Source: Rhodoblastus acidophilus
GTDB taxonomy: Bacteria > Pseudomonadota > Alphaproteobacteria > Rhizobiales > Beijerinckiaceae
Assembly (NCBI RefSeq): GCF_009720655.1
Contig: NZ_WNKS01000024.1
Coordinates: 1-55,485 of the forward strand
Direction: 5' to 3'
Length of the DNA: 55,485 nt
In this document: positions 27,452 through 36,378 of the stretch, piece by piece
Layout of the letters: the number at the start of each line of letters is the position of its first letter
Position numbering within the stretch: position 1 is the first letter of the stretch
The notes under the pieces: model-generated
Database searches by the model: none
Told to the model about the DNA's origin: nothing
What the model saw: only the letters and a program-made list of their open reading frames with translations
Translations under genes and position numbers: made by a program

Positions 27452-30246
27452 CGCGCGTCCTGGGCGCCGTCGCCCGCTTCCATCAAGGGAAGGCTGAAAA
27501 TGAACATGGTTTCCTCCGCCTGGTCTTGCAGCCAGATTCGCCCGCAATGGGCCTCGACAATGGCCTTGGACATGGCGAGACCCACGCCCATGCCCGACCC
27601 CTTGGTGGTCCAGAACAATTCGAACAAATGACGGCGCGCATCTTCCGACACTCCCGCGCCATAATCAATGATCGAAATCTCGATACTGTCCCGCTGGTTG
27701 CGGGTGGCGACGACGATGGCGCGCCGGCCTCCGGGCAAGGCGGCCTGGGCGGCGTTGCGCAGGAGATTGGTGAGCAGGGCCGCGATTTGCACGCGATCGA
27801 TCAGGACGCGATCGCGGCTGGCCTCCAGACGCAACACAAATTCGAAGTCCGAGAAACTCGAATCGCCCTCGAGCTGCACCAAGGTTTCGTGGATGGTCTG
27901 GTGCAGACTTCGAAACGTCTTGTCCGCCTCGCCATACTGGGAGAACTCTCGCACCCGGGTGATGATCTGGCCGGCGCGCAACAGCTGATCGGCGGCCTTG
28001 CGCAAGGCTTCGGCCCCCGCGTCGCGGCTCGCGTCATCCAGGGGCCGCGCCGTGAGCCGGCGGCGGGCGACCGCCATCAGGGTCGCGGCGGCGGCGAGCG
28101 GCTGGTTGACCTCATGGGCGAGGCGCGCCGCCAGTTTCTCCAGCTCGGCGAGGCGTTCGTCCTTGAGCGCGCGGACCCGCGCCTCGCTTTCGGCCAGCGC
28201 GCGGGCGGAGGTTTCGCGGGCGGTCACGTCCTGGAGGTAGCCATGCGTGACGGTGGCGCCGTCCTCGCGGCGCATCGGCTGACCATCGCCCTCGATCCAA
28301 ACCTCGCCTTTTTCGGGGTGATTGTAGCGAAACAGCACCGTCCAACGCGACAGGTCGCGCGCCGAGGCCAGCTCCGCCTCCGCCAGATGCGCGACGTCAT
28401 CGGGATGAATGCGCTCCCAGAACCGCGTCAATTCGCGCAGGTAGGTCATGGGTCCGAACCCCAGCAATCCCCAGACATTGGGCGACACGTAAGGAATGAA
28501 CGCGTTGCCGTCCGGGGGCAGGACATAGGTGTAAATCGCGCCGGGCAGCGCCTCGGCAAGCCGAGTCAACTGTTCCGACAGCTTCACCTTTTCCTCCAGG
28601 ACGGCGGCGGCGGCCTTCTCGTCGGTGATGTCGCGGGTTACGCCAAAAACGCGCACCGGCGCGTCGGCGTCGAAATAGACCTGACCGCGCGTGTCGACCC
28701 AGCGGATCGTATCGTCACTGGCGCGGCGGATGCGGAATTGCGCGGCGTAGCGCCCGTCTCCGTGCAACGCGGTCGCCCGCGCCCGCGCCTCATGAAGCGC
28801 GGCGCGGTCCTCGTCGACGACCAAATCTTCGTCCATGAGACCGACCGGCAAGGGCTGCTCGCTGGTCCAGCCGCAAATTTCCCGGTGTTTCTCGCTGAGG
28901 CGGATGTCGCCCTTGATCAAATCGACTTCGAAAGTCCCAATGGCGCCCGCTTCGAGCGCCAATTCGAGGCGCCGCCGCTCCAGCGCGAGTTCCTGGGCGC
29001 GGACGCGATCCTGTTCCGCCAGCCGCGCCTTTTCCTCCAGAACCGCCTCCGCCGCCTGTTCGTCGGTGATGTCGCGCATCAGGCCAACGACACGGACCGC
29101 GACGCCGTCCTCGAAAAAGACTTGGTTGCGCGTGTAAACCCAGCGCAAGGCGCCGTCGTCGCGGCGGCGGATGCGAAAACGCTGTTCGCGTTGACCGTCG
29201 CCGCGCGGGTCAAGCGCCTGCGCGATCATCGCATGATAGGCCGCGCGGTCCTCGTCCTCGACAAGGCCGTCGAGGCTTTCCCACGTGACGGCGTCGGCGG
29301 CGCCCAGGCCATAAATCTCGCGCAGCTTGTCGCTGACCTTGACTACGCCGGTGCGCAGGTCGAGCTCGCCCACCCCGATCGCGCCGGCCTCGAGCGCCAG
29401 CGCCAGGCCCTTCTGCGCCTCGACCAGTTCTTCGGCCCTGGAGCGGTTCTGTTCCGCAAGCCGCGCCCGCTCCTCCAGCGAGGCGGCCGCCTCCATCTCA
29501 TCGGTGACGTCGCGGGTGGCGCCGAAGACGCGAACCGGAACGCCGTTTTCAAAAACCGCTTCGCCCCGCGTCTCGACGTGCCGCAATGCGCCATCATTGG
29601 CGCGGAATATGCGAATCTTTGCGTGAAAGCGCTCCTTTCCGGTCAGCGTCCGCGCCCGCGCCTCTTGCAGCCCCGGAAGATCCTCGGCGACGACCAGGGT
29701 ATCGAGCAGGCCGGTCGTCACGAGCTGGTCGTTGCTCCAGCCGAAGATTTCGCGATGTTTTTCGTTGAAGCGTATGTGGTCGGTGGACAGATCGACCTCG
29801 AACGTGCCGATCGCGCCGGATTCGAGCGCCAGTTCCAGCCGCTGCTGCGCCAAACGGGCTTCCTCGGCCCTGACGCGTTCGTTTTCGGCGGCGCGGAGCC
29901 AGAGATCGTGCGCGACATCCACGATCAGGACCACGACCAGCCACTTGCCGATGAACAGGACGAAACGGAACGGCTCGGGGTCGGGGTCGTCGAAAAACAT
30001 GATCAGCGCCGTGGCGACGCCCAAGGCCGCCAAGCCGCCGGCGCGGCGCCCGAGCAGAGCGGCGATGGCGATGAAGGGACCCAAGCCCGCGGTCTGCAAC
30101 GGCTCCAGCCGCACAGGCGGCCAGACGAAATGCAGCGCCGCCGCCAGCAGGGCGAGCGTGACGCCGAAGGCGGCCCGCCGCCAGCTGGGCGCCCGCAGCA
30201 GGCGGATCATCGACTGGAGGAAAGCGCCGGACGGCCGCGAAAACAT
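27448..30246 (-). CDS. Membrane sensor histidine kinase with four PAS domains (FixL-like)
   Basis: A 932-residue kinase. An N-terminal hydrophobic region (about 20-110) has the look of a four-helix DUF4118/MASE module. Four PAS domains follow at about 135-250, 280-395, 425-540 and 555-670; the first three are clear internal duplications that share LALExGAIGxxExDL and KxREIxG. The catalytic histidine is near residue 710 in ARLAHEVNQPLAAA, then an ATPase domain with NLLRNAAQAA and GMGVGLAMSK. The histidine that binds heme in FixL is not obvious in any PAS domain, so the signal is unknown. It pairs with the response regulator at 26792-27451. Confidence 0.93.
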   Translation of the reverse strand: MFSRPSGAFLQSMIRLLRAPSWRRAAFGVTLALLAAALHFVWPPVRLEPLQTAGLGPFIAIAALLGRRAGGLAALGVATALIMFFDDPDPEPFRFVLFIGKWLVVVLIVDVAHDLWLRAAENERVRAEEARLAQQRLELALESGAIGTFEVDLSTDHIRFNEKHREIFGWSNDQLVTTGLLDTLVVAEDLPGLQEARARTLTGKERFHAKIRIFRANDGALRHVETRGEAVFENGVPVRVFGATRDVTDEMEAAASLEERARLAEQNRSRAEELVEAQKGLALALEAGAIGVGELDLRTGVVKVSDKLREIYGLGAADAVTWESLDGLVEDEDRAAYHAMIAQALDPRGDGQREQRFRIRRRDDGALRWVYTRNQVFFEDGVAVRVVGLMRDITDEQAAEAVLEEKARLAEQDRVRAQELALERRRLELALEAGAIGTFEVDLIKGDIRLSEKHREICGWTSEQPLPVGLMDEDLVVDEDRAALHEARARATALHGDGRYAAQFRIRRASDDTIRWVDTRGQVYFDADAPVRVFGVTRDITDEKAAAAVLEEKVKLSEQLTRLAEALPGAIYTYVLPPDGNAFIPYVSPNVWGLLGFGPMTYLRELTRFWERIHPDDVAHLAEAELASARDLSRWTVLFRYNHPEKGEVWIEGDGQPMRREDGATVTHGYLQDVTARETSARALAESEARVRALKDERLAELEKLAARLAHEVNQPLAAAATLMAVARRRLTARPLDDASRDAGAEALRKAADQLLRAGQIITRVREFSQYGEADKTFRSLHQTIHETLVQLEGDSSFSDFEFVLRLEASRDRVLIDRVQIAALLTNLLRNAAQAALPGGRRAIVVATRNQRDSIEISIIDYGAGVSEDARRHLFELFWTTKGSGMGVGLAMSKAIVEAHCGRIWLQDQAEETMFIFSLPLMEAGDGAQDAR

Positions 30247-30270
30247 TTTCCTGCGCGTCCCCTTGCCGGA

Positions 30271-32457
30271 TCAGCGCAGTTCGATGACGCCGCCGCCCCG
30301 CGCGCGGCCTTCGCCGAGGTCGAGCATGGCGCGCCGCCCAGACGACGTTTTCATCAAAACCTCGATGGCGCCGATCGTCTCGGTCGCCTTGCGCGTCAGC
30401 CGTTCGGGGCGTCGGGCGCCGGCGCTGGCGTCGCCAGCCGGCGCCGGCGGCCCCTGCGTCGCGATCAGGGTCATGCCGGGCAGCGGCTTTAAATCGACGC
30501 CGCTATGGGCGTATTGCATCACGTCATGCCAGGTCATGGCCGGCAGCGTGCCGCCGGTCAATTTGGCCATGGCCTCGTCGTCGTCGTTGCCATACCAGAC
30601 CGCGCCGACAAAATTGCCCGTAAAACCGCAGAACCAGGCGTCCTTGTATTCATTGGTGGTGCCGGTCTTGCCGGCCACCTTGATTCCGTCCAGCTTGGCG
30701 CGCCCGCCGGTGCCCTGCTCCACCACCTGCGTCATCATGAAGTCGAGCATTTCGATGAAGCGCGGCTCGATCGCCTGCTGCGGCTGCTCGCCGTCGCGGT
30801 CGTGACGATAGATCAGCTCGCCGCGGCTGTTGGCGATCTCCAGCGCGGCATAGGGCTTGATGCGCTTGCCGCCATTGGCGAAGGCGGCATAGGCGGTGGC
30901 CTGGTCCATGACGCTGACGTCGTCGGCGCCGAGCGGCAGCGATTGCGTGTCGGGCAGCGGCGCGGTGACGCCGAGACGCCGCGCCGTGTCGATGATTTTT
31001 TTCCGCCCCTTTTTCGGGTCGCCGTCGCCGACCGCCACCGACAGGCGCACGGCGACGGTGTTGAGCGAATGGGCGAGCGCGTTCCACATCGGCATCGAGC
31101 CGGCATAGGAGCCGCCATAATTTTTCGGGCACCAGTTGCCCAGACAAATCGGCGCGTCGACCACCGTGGTCTGCGGCGTGAATTTTCCGCTCATCAGCGC
31201 GGTCAGATAAACATAGGGCTTGAACGACGATCCCGGCTGGCGCCGCGCGTCCACGGCGCGGTTGAACTGGCTCGCGCCATAGTCCCGACCGCCGACCAGA
31301 CCGCGCACCGCCCCGTCCGGTTCAAGAATCACGGCCGCCGCCTGATGGGCGTTGTAGGTGGGGCCGCTCTCGCGAAGATTCTTCTCGATCGTGTCCTGCG
31401 CGAGTTTTTGCACGCCGCTGTCGAGCGCGAGCTTGACGTTCAACACGCGGTCGGCGCCGAGCTTGCCGGAATCGGCCAAGCCCTTGATCTCGCCGAAGGC
31501 CCAGTCGAGATACCAGTCCGGCGTGGCGTTGGCGCCGCGCTGCTCGACGACGGAGGCCGGGATGAGCCGCGCTTCGGCGACCTGGTTTTCCGTCATGAAG
31601 CCGGCGGCCACCAGATTGCTCAAGACGTCGTTGGCGCGTCCGCGCGCGGCGGGCAGATTGGCGTGGGGCGCATATTTGGTCGGCGCCTTGAACAGGCCCG
31701 CCAGCATCGCGGCCTCGGCCAGCGTCACATCCTTGATGGAATGTCCGAAATAGAATCGCGCCGCCGCCTGGATGCCGAACACGCCGCCGCCCATATAGGC
31801 GCGGTCGAGATAAAGCTGGAGGATGTCGCGCTTGGTCAGCCGGCTCTCCAGCCAAAAGGCGAGGAAAGCCTCGTTGATTTTTCGCGTGACCGTGCGCTCG
31901 TTGGACAGGAACAGGTTTTTCGCCAGCTGCTGGGTCAGGGTCGAGCCGCCCTGCACCGAACCGGAGCCGCGCGCATTGACGGTGAGCGCGCGGGCCAGAC
32001 CGATCGGGTCGATGCCGAGATGGTCGAAGAAGCGGCGGTCCTCGGTCGCCAGCAGCGCCTGGATCACATGGTCGGGATATTGCTCGATCGGCACGGAATC
32101 TTCATGAAGCGCGCCCCGCCGGCCGACCTCCACATCGTCGCGGTCGCGGAAGACCACGGCGAGATTGGTCTTTTTCAGCCAGTCGTCGTTGGCCGTCATC
32201 TTGAACGCGGGCTGCGCCAGCACGACCAGGACCATGCCGCCGAACACGCCGAGCGTCAGCCCCTCGCAGGCGACTTCGACCGCGACGCGCGAAACGCCGC
32301 GCACGGAGAAATTCTCCATGAAGCCGGAGAAATCCCGCCAAACCTCGCCCGCCCTGACCTGCGCCGAGAACAGCTGCGAATCGAGCCAGGAATCCGCGGC
32401 CAGCGCCAGATGGCGCAGACGGCGCAACAGAGCGGATTTGTCTTGATCGGACTGCAC
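30271..32457 (-). CDS. Class A penicillin-binding protein (PBP1-type)
   Basis: A bifunctional enzyme of about 728 residues with a cytoplasmic N-terminal segment and one membrane anchor (GLTLGVFGGMVLVVLAQ). The glycosyltransferase domain has LLATEDRRFFDHLGID, the GGSTLTQQLAKNLFLS motif and RKINEAFLA. The transpeptidase has SSFK (RRQPGSSFKPYVYL), SLN (AHSLNTVAV) and KTGTT. It polymerises and cross-links peptidoglycan. A GTG at 32457 is chosen because AGAGGG lies just before it; a GTG at 32541 would add 28 residues. Confidence 0.95.
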   Translation of the reverse strand: MQSDQDKSALLRRLRHLALAADSWLDSQLFSAQVRAGEVWRDFSGFMENFSVRGVSRVAVEVACEGLTLGVFGGMVLVVLAQPAFKMTANDDWLKKTNLAVVFRDRDDVEVGRRGALHEDSVPIEQYPDHVIQALLATEDRRFFDHLGIDPIGLARALTVNARGSGSVQGGSTLTQQLAKNLFLSNERTVTRKINEAFLAFWLESRLTKRDILQLYLDRAYMGGGVFGIQAAARFYFGHSIKDVTLAEAAMLAGLFKAPTKYAPHANLPAARGRANDVLSNLVAAGFMTENQVAEARLIPASVVEQRGANATPDWYLDWAFGEIKGLADSGKLGADRVLNVKLALDSGVQKLAQDTIEKNLRESGPTYNAHQAAAVILEPDGAVRGLVGGRDYGASQFNRAVDARRQPGSSFKPYVYLTALMSGKFTPQTTVVDAPICLGNWCPKNYGGSYAGSMPMWNALAHSLNTVAVRLSVAVGDGDPKKGRKKIIDTARRLGVTAPLPDTQSLPLGADDVSVMDQATAYAAFANGGKRIKPYAALEIANSRGELIYRHDRDGEQPQQAIEPRFIEMLDFMMTQVVEQGTGGRAKLDGIKVAGKTGTTNEYKDAWFCGFTGNFVGAVWYGNDDDEAMAKLTGGTLPAMTWHDVMQYAHSGVDLKPLPGMTLIATQGPPAPAGDASAGARRPERLTRKATETIGAIEVLMKTSSGRRAMLDLGEGRARGGGVIELR

Positions 32458-32616
32458 CTCAAACCCTCTACACGCGAAAGAGCGGACCTGTCTTAACACT
32501 TTTTTTACGCGCTTGACGAGCGCGGAGCTTGACGCGCACACCGTCGCGGCGCATCTCGGCTCCGGCGCAAAACCGGCGCCACGAAAAGCGTTTCATTCTG
32601 GAACAGCGGAGCATTT

Positions 32617-33102
32617 TTGGCGCGCAAGGGCGAGAAATTCTGGGTCGACCGGTCGCTCGCGGATTTTTCCAAATCCGAATGGGAGAGCCTGTGCGACGGC
32701 TGCGGCCGCTGCTGCCTGGTCAAACTGCAGGACGAAGACACCGGGGAAATCTACTTCACCGACGTCGGCTGCCGGCTGCTCGACGCGGCCAAGGCGCGCT
32801 GCGCCGATTACGGCCACCGCTCGCGCCGGGTGACGGATTGCATCCGCCTCGACCCCGAAAGCGCCTCAAGCCTGACCTGGCTGCCGCCGACCTGCGCCTA
32901 TCGCCTGATCGGCCAGGGCCAGGATTTGCCGCACTGGCATCCACTGGTGAGTGGCCGCAAGGAGAGCGTGGTCGAGGCCGGCGTTTCCGTGGTCGGCCGC
33001 GTCTACGCGCTCGAGGACGATCTCTCCATCGACGAACAGGTCGAGCGCGTGGTCAGCTGGCCGGGAAAAGTCCCCAGGGCGGCGAAGGGCGCAAAAAAGT
33101 AG
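32617..33102 (+). CDS. YcgN-family cysteine-cluster protein
   Basis: A 161-residue protein of the UPF0260/YcgN family. The cysteines are C26, C29, C32 and C33 (LCDGCGRCCLVKL), then C52, C62, C75 and C93, in the family's pattern; the set is expected to bind a metal or Fe-S cluster. The biochemical role is unknown. The TTG at 32617 is used because it follows GGAG and starts right before MARKGEKFWVDRSLADFSKSE-type family sequence. Confidence 0.9.
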   Translation: MARKGEKFWVDRSLADFSKSEWESLCDGCGRCCLVKLQDEDTGEIYFTDVGCRLLDAAKARCADYGHRSRRVTDCIRLDPESASSLTWLPPTCAYRLIGQGQDLPHWHPLVSGRKESVVEAGVSVVGRVYALEDDLSIDEQVERVVSWPGKVPRAAKGAKK

Positions 33103-33215
33103 ATTTCGGCGCAAGGTGGCCGTGGCTGCGCGAATGCACTACCTTAAGAGTCGTCCGAGCGAACGTCTGGGGGTCCAGATGCTGCTGGACCATAACTCCA
33201 AGGAGGATTTAGCCC

Positions 33216-33593
33216 ATGAGGACATTTTTTCGCATGCTAGGCATGGTCGGCGCGTTGTCGACCGGCCTGTTTGCCTCGGGCGCGGAAGCCTTTTCACCCT
33301 CTTCGGTTCCAGAGGCGCGGCCTGACGTGACGCTGATCGCGGGAGGATGCGGCCCCGGCTTTTACCGCGGCCCCTACGGTGGCTGCATTCCATTCGCGGG
33401 TGGCTATGGCGGCGGCTATGGCTATCGCGGCGGCTACGGCTATCGCGGCGGCGGCGCTTACTATCGGGGCGGCGCTGTCTATCGCGGCGGCGGCGTCTAT
33501 CGCGGCGGCGGCGCCTATCGCGGTGGCGGCGCCTATCGTGGCGGCGGCGCCTATCGCGGCGGCGGCGGCGGCTTTCACGGCGGCCGTCGGTAA
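33216..33593 (+). CDS. Secreted glycine-rich GCG_CRPN-type repeat protein
   Basis: A 125-residue protein with a signal peptide (FFRMLGMVGALSTGLFASGAEA). After it comes GGCGPGFYRGPYGGCIPF, the cysteine-glycine prefix recognised as GCG_CRPN, then low-complexity YRGGG repeats (about 10 units) up to the end. Such proteins are common and unexplained in Hyphomicrobiales; an outer-surface or periplasmic role is likely. AAGGAGG precedes the ATG by 9 bp, one of the strongest ribosome binding sites in the window. Confidence 0.85.
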   Translation: MRTFFRMLGMVGALSTGLFASGAEAFSPSSVPEARPDVTLIAGGCGPGFYRGPYGGCIPFAGGYGGGYGYRGGYGYRGGGAYYRGGAVYRGGGVYRGGGAYRGGGAYRGGGAYRGGGGGFHGGRR

Positions 33594-33625
33594 CAGCCGT
33601 TCGACGCAATCAAATCATGGCCGAC

Positions 33626-33673
33626 CCGGACGGACTCTTTGTCCGCCCGGGCGGATTGTTGGTCCGCCCGGGA
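33626..33673. terminator. Hairpin/direct repeats between convergent genes
   Basis: CCCGGACGGA at 33626-33635 pairs with TCCGCCCGGG at 33643-33652 (one mismatch, 7-nt loop), and GTCCGCCCGGG is repeated at 33642-33652 and 33663-33673. The position between two convergent gene ends (GCG_CRPN gene and miaA) suggests a two-way terminator, though no clear T run follows. Confidence 0.4.
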
Positions 33674-33686
33674 GAACCGCGTCGGA

Positions 33687-34610
33687 TCATCGGGACGCCG
33701 CGACCCACTCGAACTCAGGCAGTTGCGTGCGCGCAAAAGTGAATTGCCGCTTCGCATAATGACGGCTGTCGCGTTTTCCGCGCGCCACCGCCTCGTCGAG
33801 CGCGCACAGCCCGTCGAGATGATCCAGGAGCCCGGGAACGCCGACGGCGCGCAGGGCGGGCAGCGAACGGTCAAGCCCCCGCGCCCGCAACCGCGCAACC
33901 TCGTCGAGCGCGCCGCGCTCCATCATCCGGTCGAACCGCGCCTCGATCCGCGCATTCAAGACCGGGCGCTCCGGCGCGAGAAACACGCATTTGCAGTTTG
34001 AAGCCTCAAGCAACGGCGCTTGCCGCGCGCCCTGCAAGCGCGCCAGCGGCGTCTGGAACGCCTCGAAAATTTCGAGCGCGCGGATCAGCCGCTGCGGGTC
34101 GGTCGGCCGCAGCCGCACCGCTGTTTCCGGATCGACCTTCGCCAGCCGGGCGTAGATCTCCGCCGGCGCCGTTCCTTCGCACTCGGCCCGCACCCGCGCG
34201 CGCACCTCTTCGGGCACGGCGGGAATGTCGGACAGCCCCCGCAGCAGCGCCTTGAAGTACAGGCCGGTGCCGCCGACAAACAGCGGCGTCCGGTTTTGCG
34301 CGCGACATTCCGCCACGGCCTCTCGCGCGTCCACAAGCCATTGGCCGACGGAATAATTGCGTTCCGCTGCGATATGTCCGAAAAGCAGATGAGGCGCGGC
34401 GGCTTTTTCCGCCGCCGTCGGCTGCGCCGAGAGCACGGGCAGATCGGCGTAAACCTGCATGGAATCCGCATTGATCACCATGGCGCCCATTTTTTCGGCG
34501 ATGTCGGCGGAAAGTGCGGTCTTGCCGCTGGCGGTCGGACCTGCGATGAGCACGGCCTGCACGGCGTCGGAATTTGGAATCTTGAGAGTGTTCAACAGCA
34601 AATGACCCAT
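33687..34610 (-). CDS. miaA: tRNA dimethylallyltransferase MiaA
   Basis: A 307-residue enzyme that adds dimethylallyl to A37 of tRNAs reading UNN codons. The P-loop is GPTASGKT (residues 24-31), followed by VINADSMQVYADLPVLSAQP, the substrate segment, and LFVGGTGLYFKALLRGLSDI. The C-terminus has RDSRHYAKRQFTFAR. The ATG at 34610 overlaps the serB start on the other strand by 9 bp; a GTG at 34562 would remove the overlap and leave 291 residues, still a workable MiaA. Confidence 0.96.
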   Translation of the reverse strand: MGHLLLNTLKIPNSDAVQAVLIAGPTASGKTALSADIAEKMGAMVINADSMQVYADLPVLSAQPTAAEKAAAPHLLFGHIAAERNYSVGQWLVDAREAVAECRAQNRTPLFVGGTGLYFKALLRGLSDIPAVPEEVRARVRAECEGTAPAEIYARLAKVDPETAVRLRPTDPQRLIRALEIFEAFQTPLARLQGARQAPLLEASNCKCVFLAPERPVLNARIEARFDRMMERGALDEVARLRARGLDRSLPALRAVGVPGLLDHLDGLCALDEAVARGKRDSRHYAKRQFTFARTQLPEFEWVAASR

Positions 34611-35534
34611 GTCGCGACCCTGGTCGGCGCCGCCGACGCCCAGACGATCAGCCCCGATCTTCTCATGGCCGCCGCCCGCCGGCTGCCGGGCGCGCGCGAC
34701 CCGCAGAGTCTCGCGCCGGGCCGCGCCGCGGACATTCCTTTCGCACCGGGCGCCGCCCATGGCAATCACGCCGACGGCTCCTTCGCCGACGCCGGCTATT
34801 GCCGCGCCGCCGCCGACGTGCTGCGTCTGGCGCTGGGCGGCGCGCCGGTCGACATTTTCGTGCAGCCGCTGGCGGGCCGGCGCAAAAAGCTGCTGTTGGC
34901 CGACATGGATTCGACCATGATCGGCCAGGAATGCATCGACGAACTCGCCGATTTCGTCGGCCTCAAGGAGAAAGTCGCCGAAATCACCGAGCGCGCCATG
35001 CGCGGCGAGATCGCCTTCGAGCCGGCGCTGCGCGAGCGTGTCGCCCTGCTCAAAGGCCTCGACGCCGCGGTGGTGGACGAGGCCATCGCCAACCGGATCA
35101 CCCTGACTCCGGGCGGGCGCGAACTGGTGATGACCATGCGGGCGCACGGCGCCTATGCGGCGCTGGTGTCCGGCGGCTTCACCCTTTTCACCCAGGTGAT
35201 CGCGGAAAAGCTGGGTTTTCAGGAAAACCGAGCCAATGTCCTCAAAATCGCCAATGGAAAATTTCTGGGCGAGGTGGAGGAGCCGGTGCTCGGCAAGGCC
35301 GCCAAGCTCGCGGCGCTGAAGGAACTGACGGAACAGCACGAACTGCCGCCCCACAAAACCCTCGCGGTCGGCGACGGCGCCAACGACCTCGACATGCTCC
35401 AGGCGGCCGGACTGGGCGTCGCCTTTCACGCCAAGCCGGCGGTGGCCAGCGCCGCGGACGCGCGCATCGATCACAGCGACCTCACCGCGCTGCTGTTCGC
35501 GCAGGGCTACCGGCTCCAGGATTTCGTGAGCTGA
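34602..35534 (+). CDS. serB: Phosphoserine phosphatase
   Basis: A 310-residue HAD enzyme, the last step of serine synthesis. The nucleophile motif DMDSTMIGQE holds Asp101 and Asp103. LVSGGFTLFTQVIA is motif II and VGDGANDLDMLQAAGLGVAF is motif IV. The N-terminal about 90 residues form the ACT-like regulatory part found in many SerB proteins, here diverged. The ATG at 34602 starts MTHVATLVGA. The gene is divergent from miaA with overlapping start codons, and the PAS-LytTR gene follows after 1 bp. Confidence 0.96.
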   Translation: MTHVATLVGAADAQTISPDLLMAAARRLPGARDPQSLAPGRAADIPFAPGAAHGNHADGSFADAGYCRAAADVLRLALGGAPVDIFVQPLAGRRKKLLLADMDSTMIGQECIDELADFVGLKEKVAEITERAMRGEIAFEPALRERVALLKGLDAAVVDEAIANRITLTPGGRELVMTMRAHGAYAALVSGGFTLFTQVIAEKLGFQENRANVLKIANGKFLGEVEEPVLGKAAKLAALKELTEQHELPPHKTLAVGDGANDLDMLQAAGLGVAFHAKPAVASAADARIDHSDLTALLFAQGYRLQDFVS

Positions 35535-35535
35535 A

Positions 35536-36258
35536 GTGGCCGGCGAGGGGCAGACTTTTGAGTACCGCCTCCAGCGCCTGCCTCTCGGCGTCGTCATGCT
35601 CGACCGCGACCGCCGCATCCGCGCGGCCAGCGGCGCCGTCCAGAATTTTTTAGGCGCCGGCGCCGGCGAGATTTTCGGCGTCGACATTTTGGACCTGCAC
35701 CCGCCCCAGGCCCGCGCCAAAGTGGGCTGGCTGATCGCCAGCGCCGGCGAATCCCCACTCGGCGCCTCGATCATCGTCGCCACCCGCATGGGCAACCTTT
35801 TGGCCCGCGCCATCGCGCTGGCGACGGGCGGCGGCCCGGAAGACCCCGCCACCGTCCTGATGTTCTTCATGCTCGGCGATCTCGCGGCGCCCCCCGAGCC
35901 CGAGGCCGAACCCGGTCCCTTCCTGGTCAAACTGCCGATTCAGAAAGGCATGGGGGACGTCACCGCGCTGATCGACATCGACGAGGTCGCCGCCCTTTCC
36001 GCTCAGGGCCATTATGCGGAGGCGCTGACGCTGGATTTTACCGCTTTCTGCCCCCGCTCGCTGGCGACATTGGAGGCGCGGCTCGATCCCGCCCTGTTCG
36101 TGCGCGTCCACCGCCGCCACATCGTCAACCTCAGCCATGTCCGCGCGGCGGAGCGGCTGGACGGCGCATGGTTCCTGCGCATGGCCGACAAGGCCGCGAC
36201 CAAGATCCCTGTGGGACGCCGGCAGGTGGAGCGCCTGCGAAAACTGCTGGCTTTTTAG
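35536..36258 (+). CDS. rcoM: RcoM-like PAS-LytTR regulator (putative CO sensor)
   Basis: A 240-residue single-component regulator: PAS domain at about 10-115, LytTR DNA-binding domain at about 128-238. From memory of Paraburkholderia xenovorans RcoM, where heme is bound by His74 and Met104, I align IFGVDILDLHPPQARAK here with the His74 region (LFGIDVVQLHPEKSRDK there), giving His55 as heme ligand. The distal Met is less clear: Met85 lies exactly 30 residues after His55 as in RcoM, but aligning the next strand puts Ile80 there. The LytTR part matches RcoM well (GHYAEAL, RVHRRHIVNLSHV). It starts with GTG one base after serB, and cowN follows. CO control of cowN by RcoM is known in related bacteria; here it is inferred. 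Confidence 0.78.
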   Translation: MAGEGQTFEYRLQRLPLGVVMLDRDRRIRAASGAVQNFLGAGAGEIFGVDILDLHPPQARAKVGWLIASAGESPLGASIIVATRMGNLLARAIALATGGGPEDPATVLMFFMLGDLAAPPEPEAEPGPFLVKLPIQKGMGDVTALIDIDEVAALSAQGHYAEALTLDFTAFCPRSLATLEARLDPALFVRVHRRHIVNLSHVRAAERLDGAWFLRMADKAATKIPVGRRQVERLRKLLAF

Positions 36259-36262
36259 GCTT

Positions 36263-36297
36263 GCCGTTTATTCAAGCAGGCAACCGCTCATGCAAGC
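36263..36297 (+). promoter_or_regulatory. Candidate LytTR direct-repeat operator upstream of cowN
   Basis: GCCGTTTATTCAAGC (36263-36277) and ACCGCTCATGCAAGC (36283-36297) share 11 of 15 bases and are offset by 20 bp, two helical turns. LytTR proteins usually bind direct repeats with about 20-22 bp periodicity. The pair lies 82 bp before the cowN ATG and 5 bp after the regulator gene, so it fits an RcoM operator. No match to a published RcoM site was checked. Confidence 0.45.
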
Positions 36298-36378
36298 GCA
36301 CCGCCGGTCGCGCCTTCGCCGTTGCGCGGGCGAAAAAGCTCAGGTCTTACTGGAGAAAATTCCTGACCGGAGCCGATC

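Noticed and set aside
27229-30492. Frame of over 1000 codons opposite the sensor kinase
   Set aside because: The minus-strand kinase has full family motifs; the plus frame has none and repeats where the PAS domains repeat.
33687-35930. Very long minus frame extending miaA across serB
   Set aside because: Only the last 307 residues match MiaA; the upstream part is antisense to serB and the RcoM-like gene.
36248-36264. Sigma-54 promoter before cowN (TGGC ... TTGC)
   Set aside because: The GG-to-GC spacing is 12 instead of 10 bases, and the element overlaps the end of the regulator gene.
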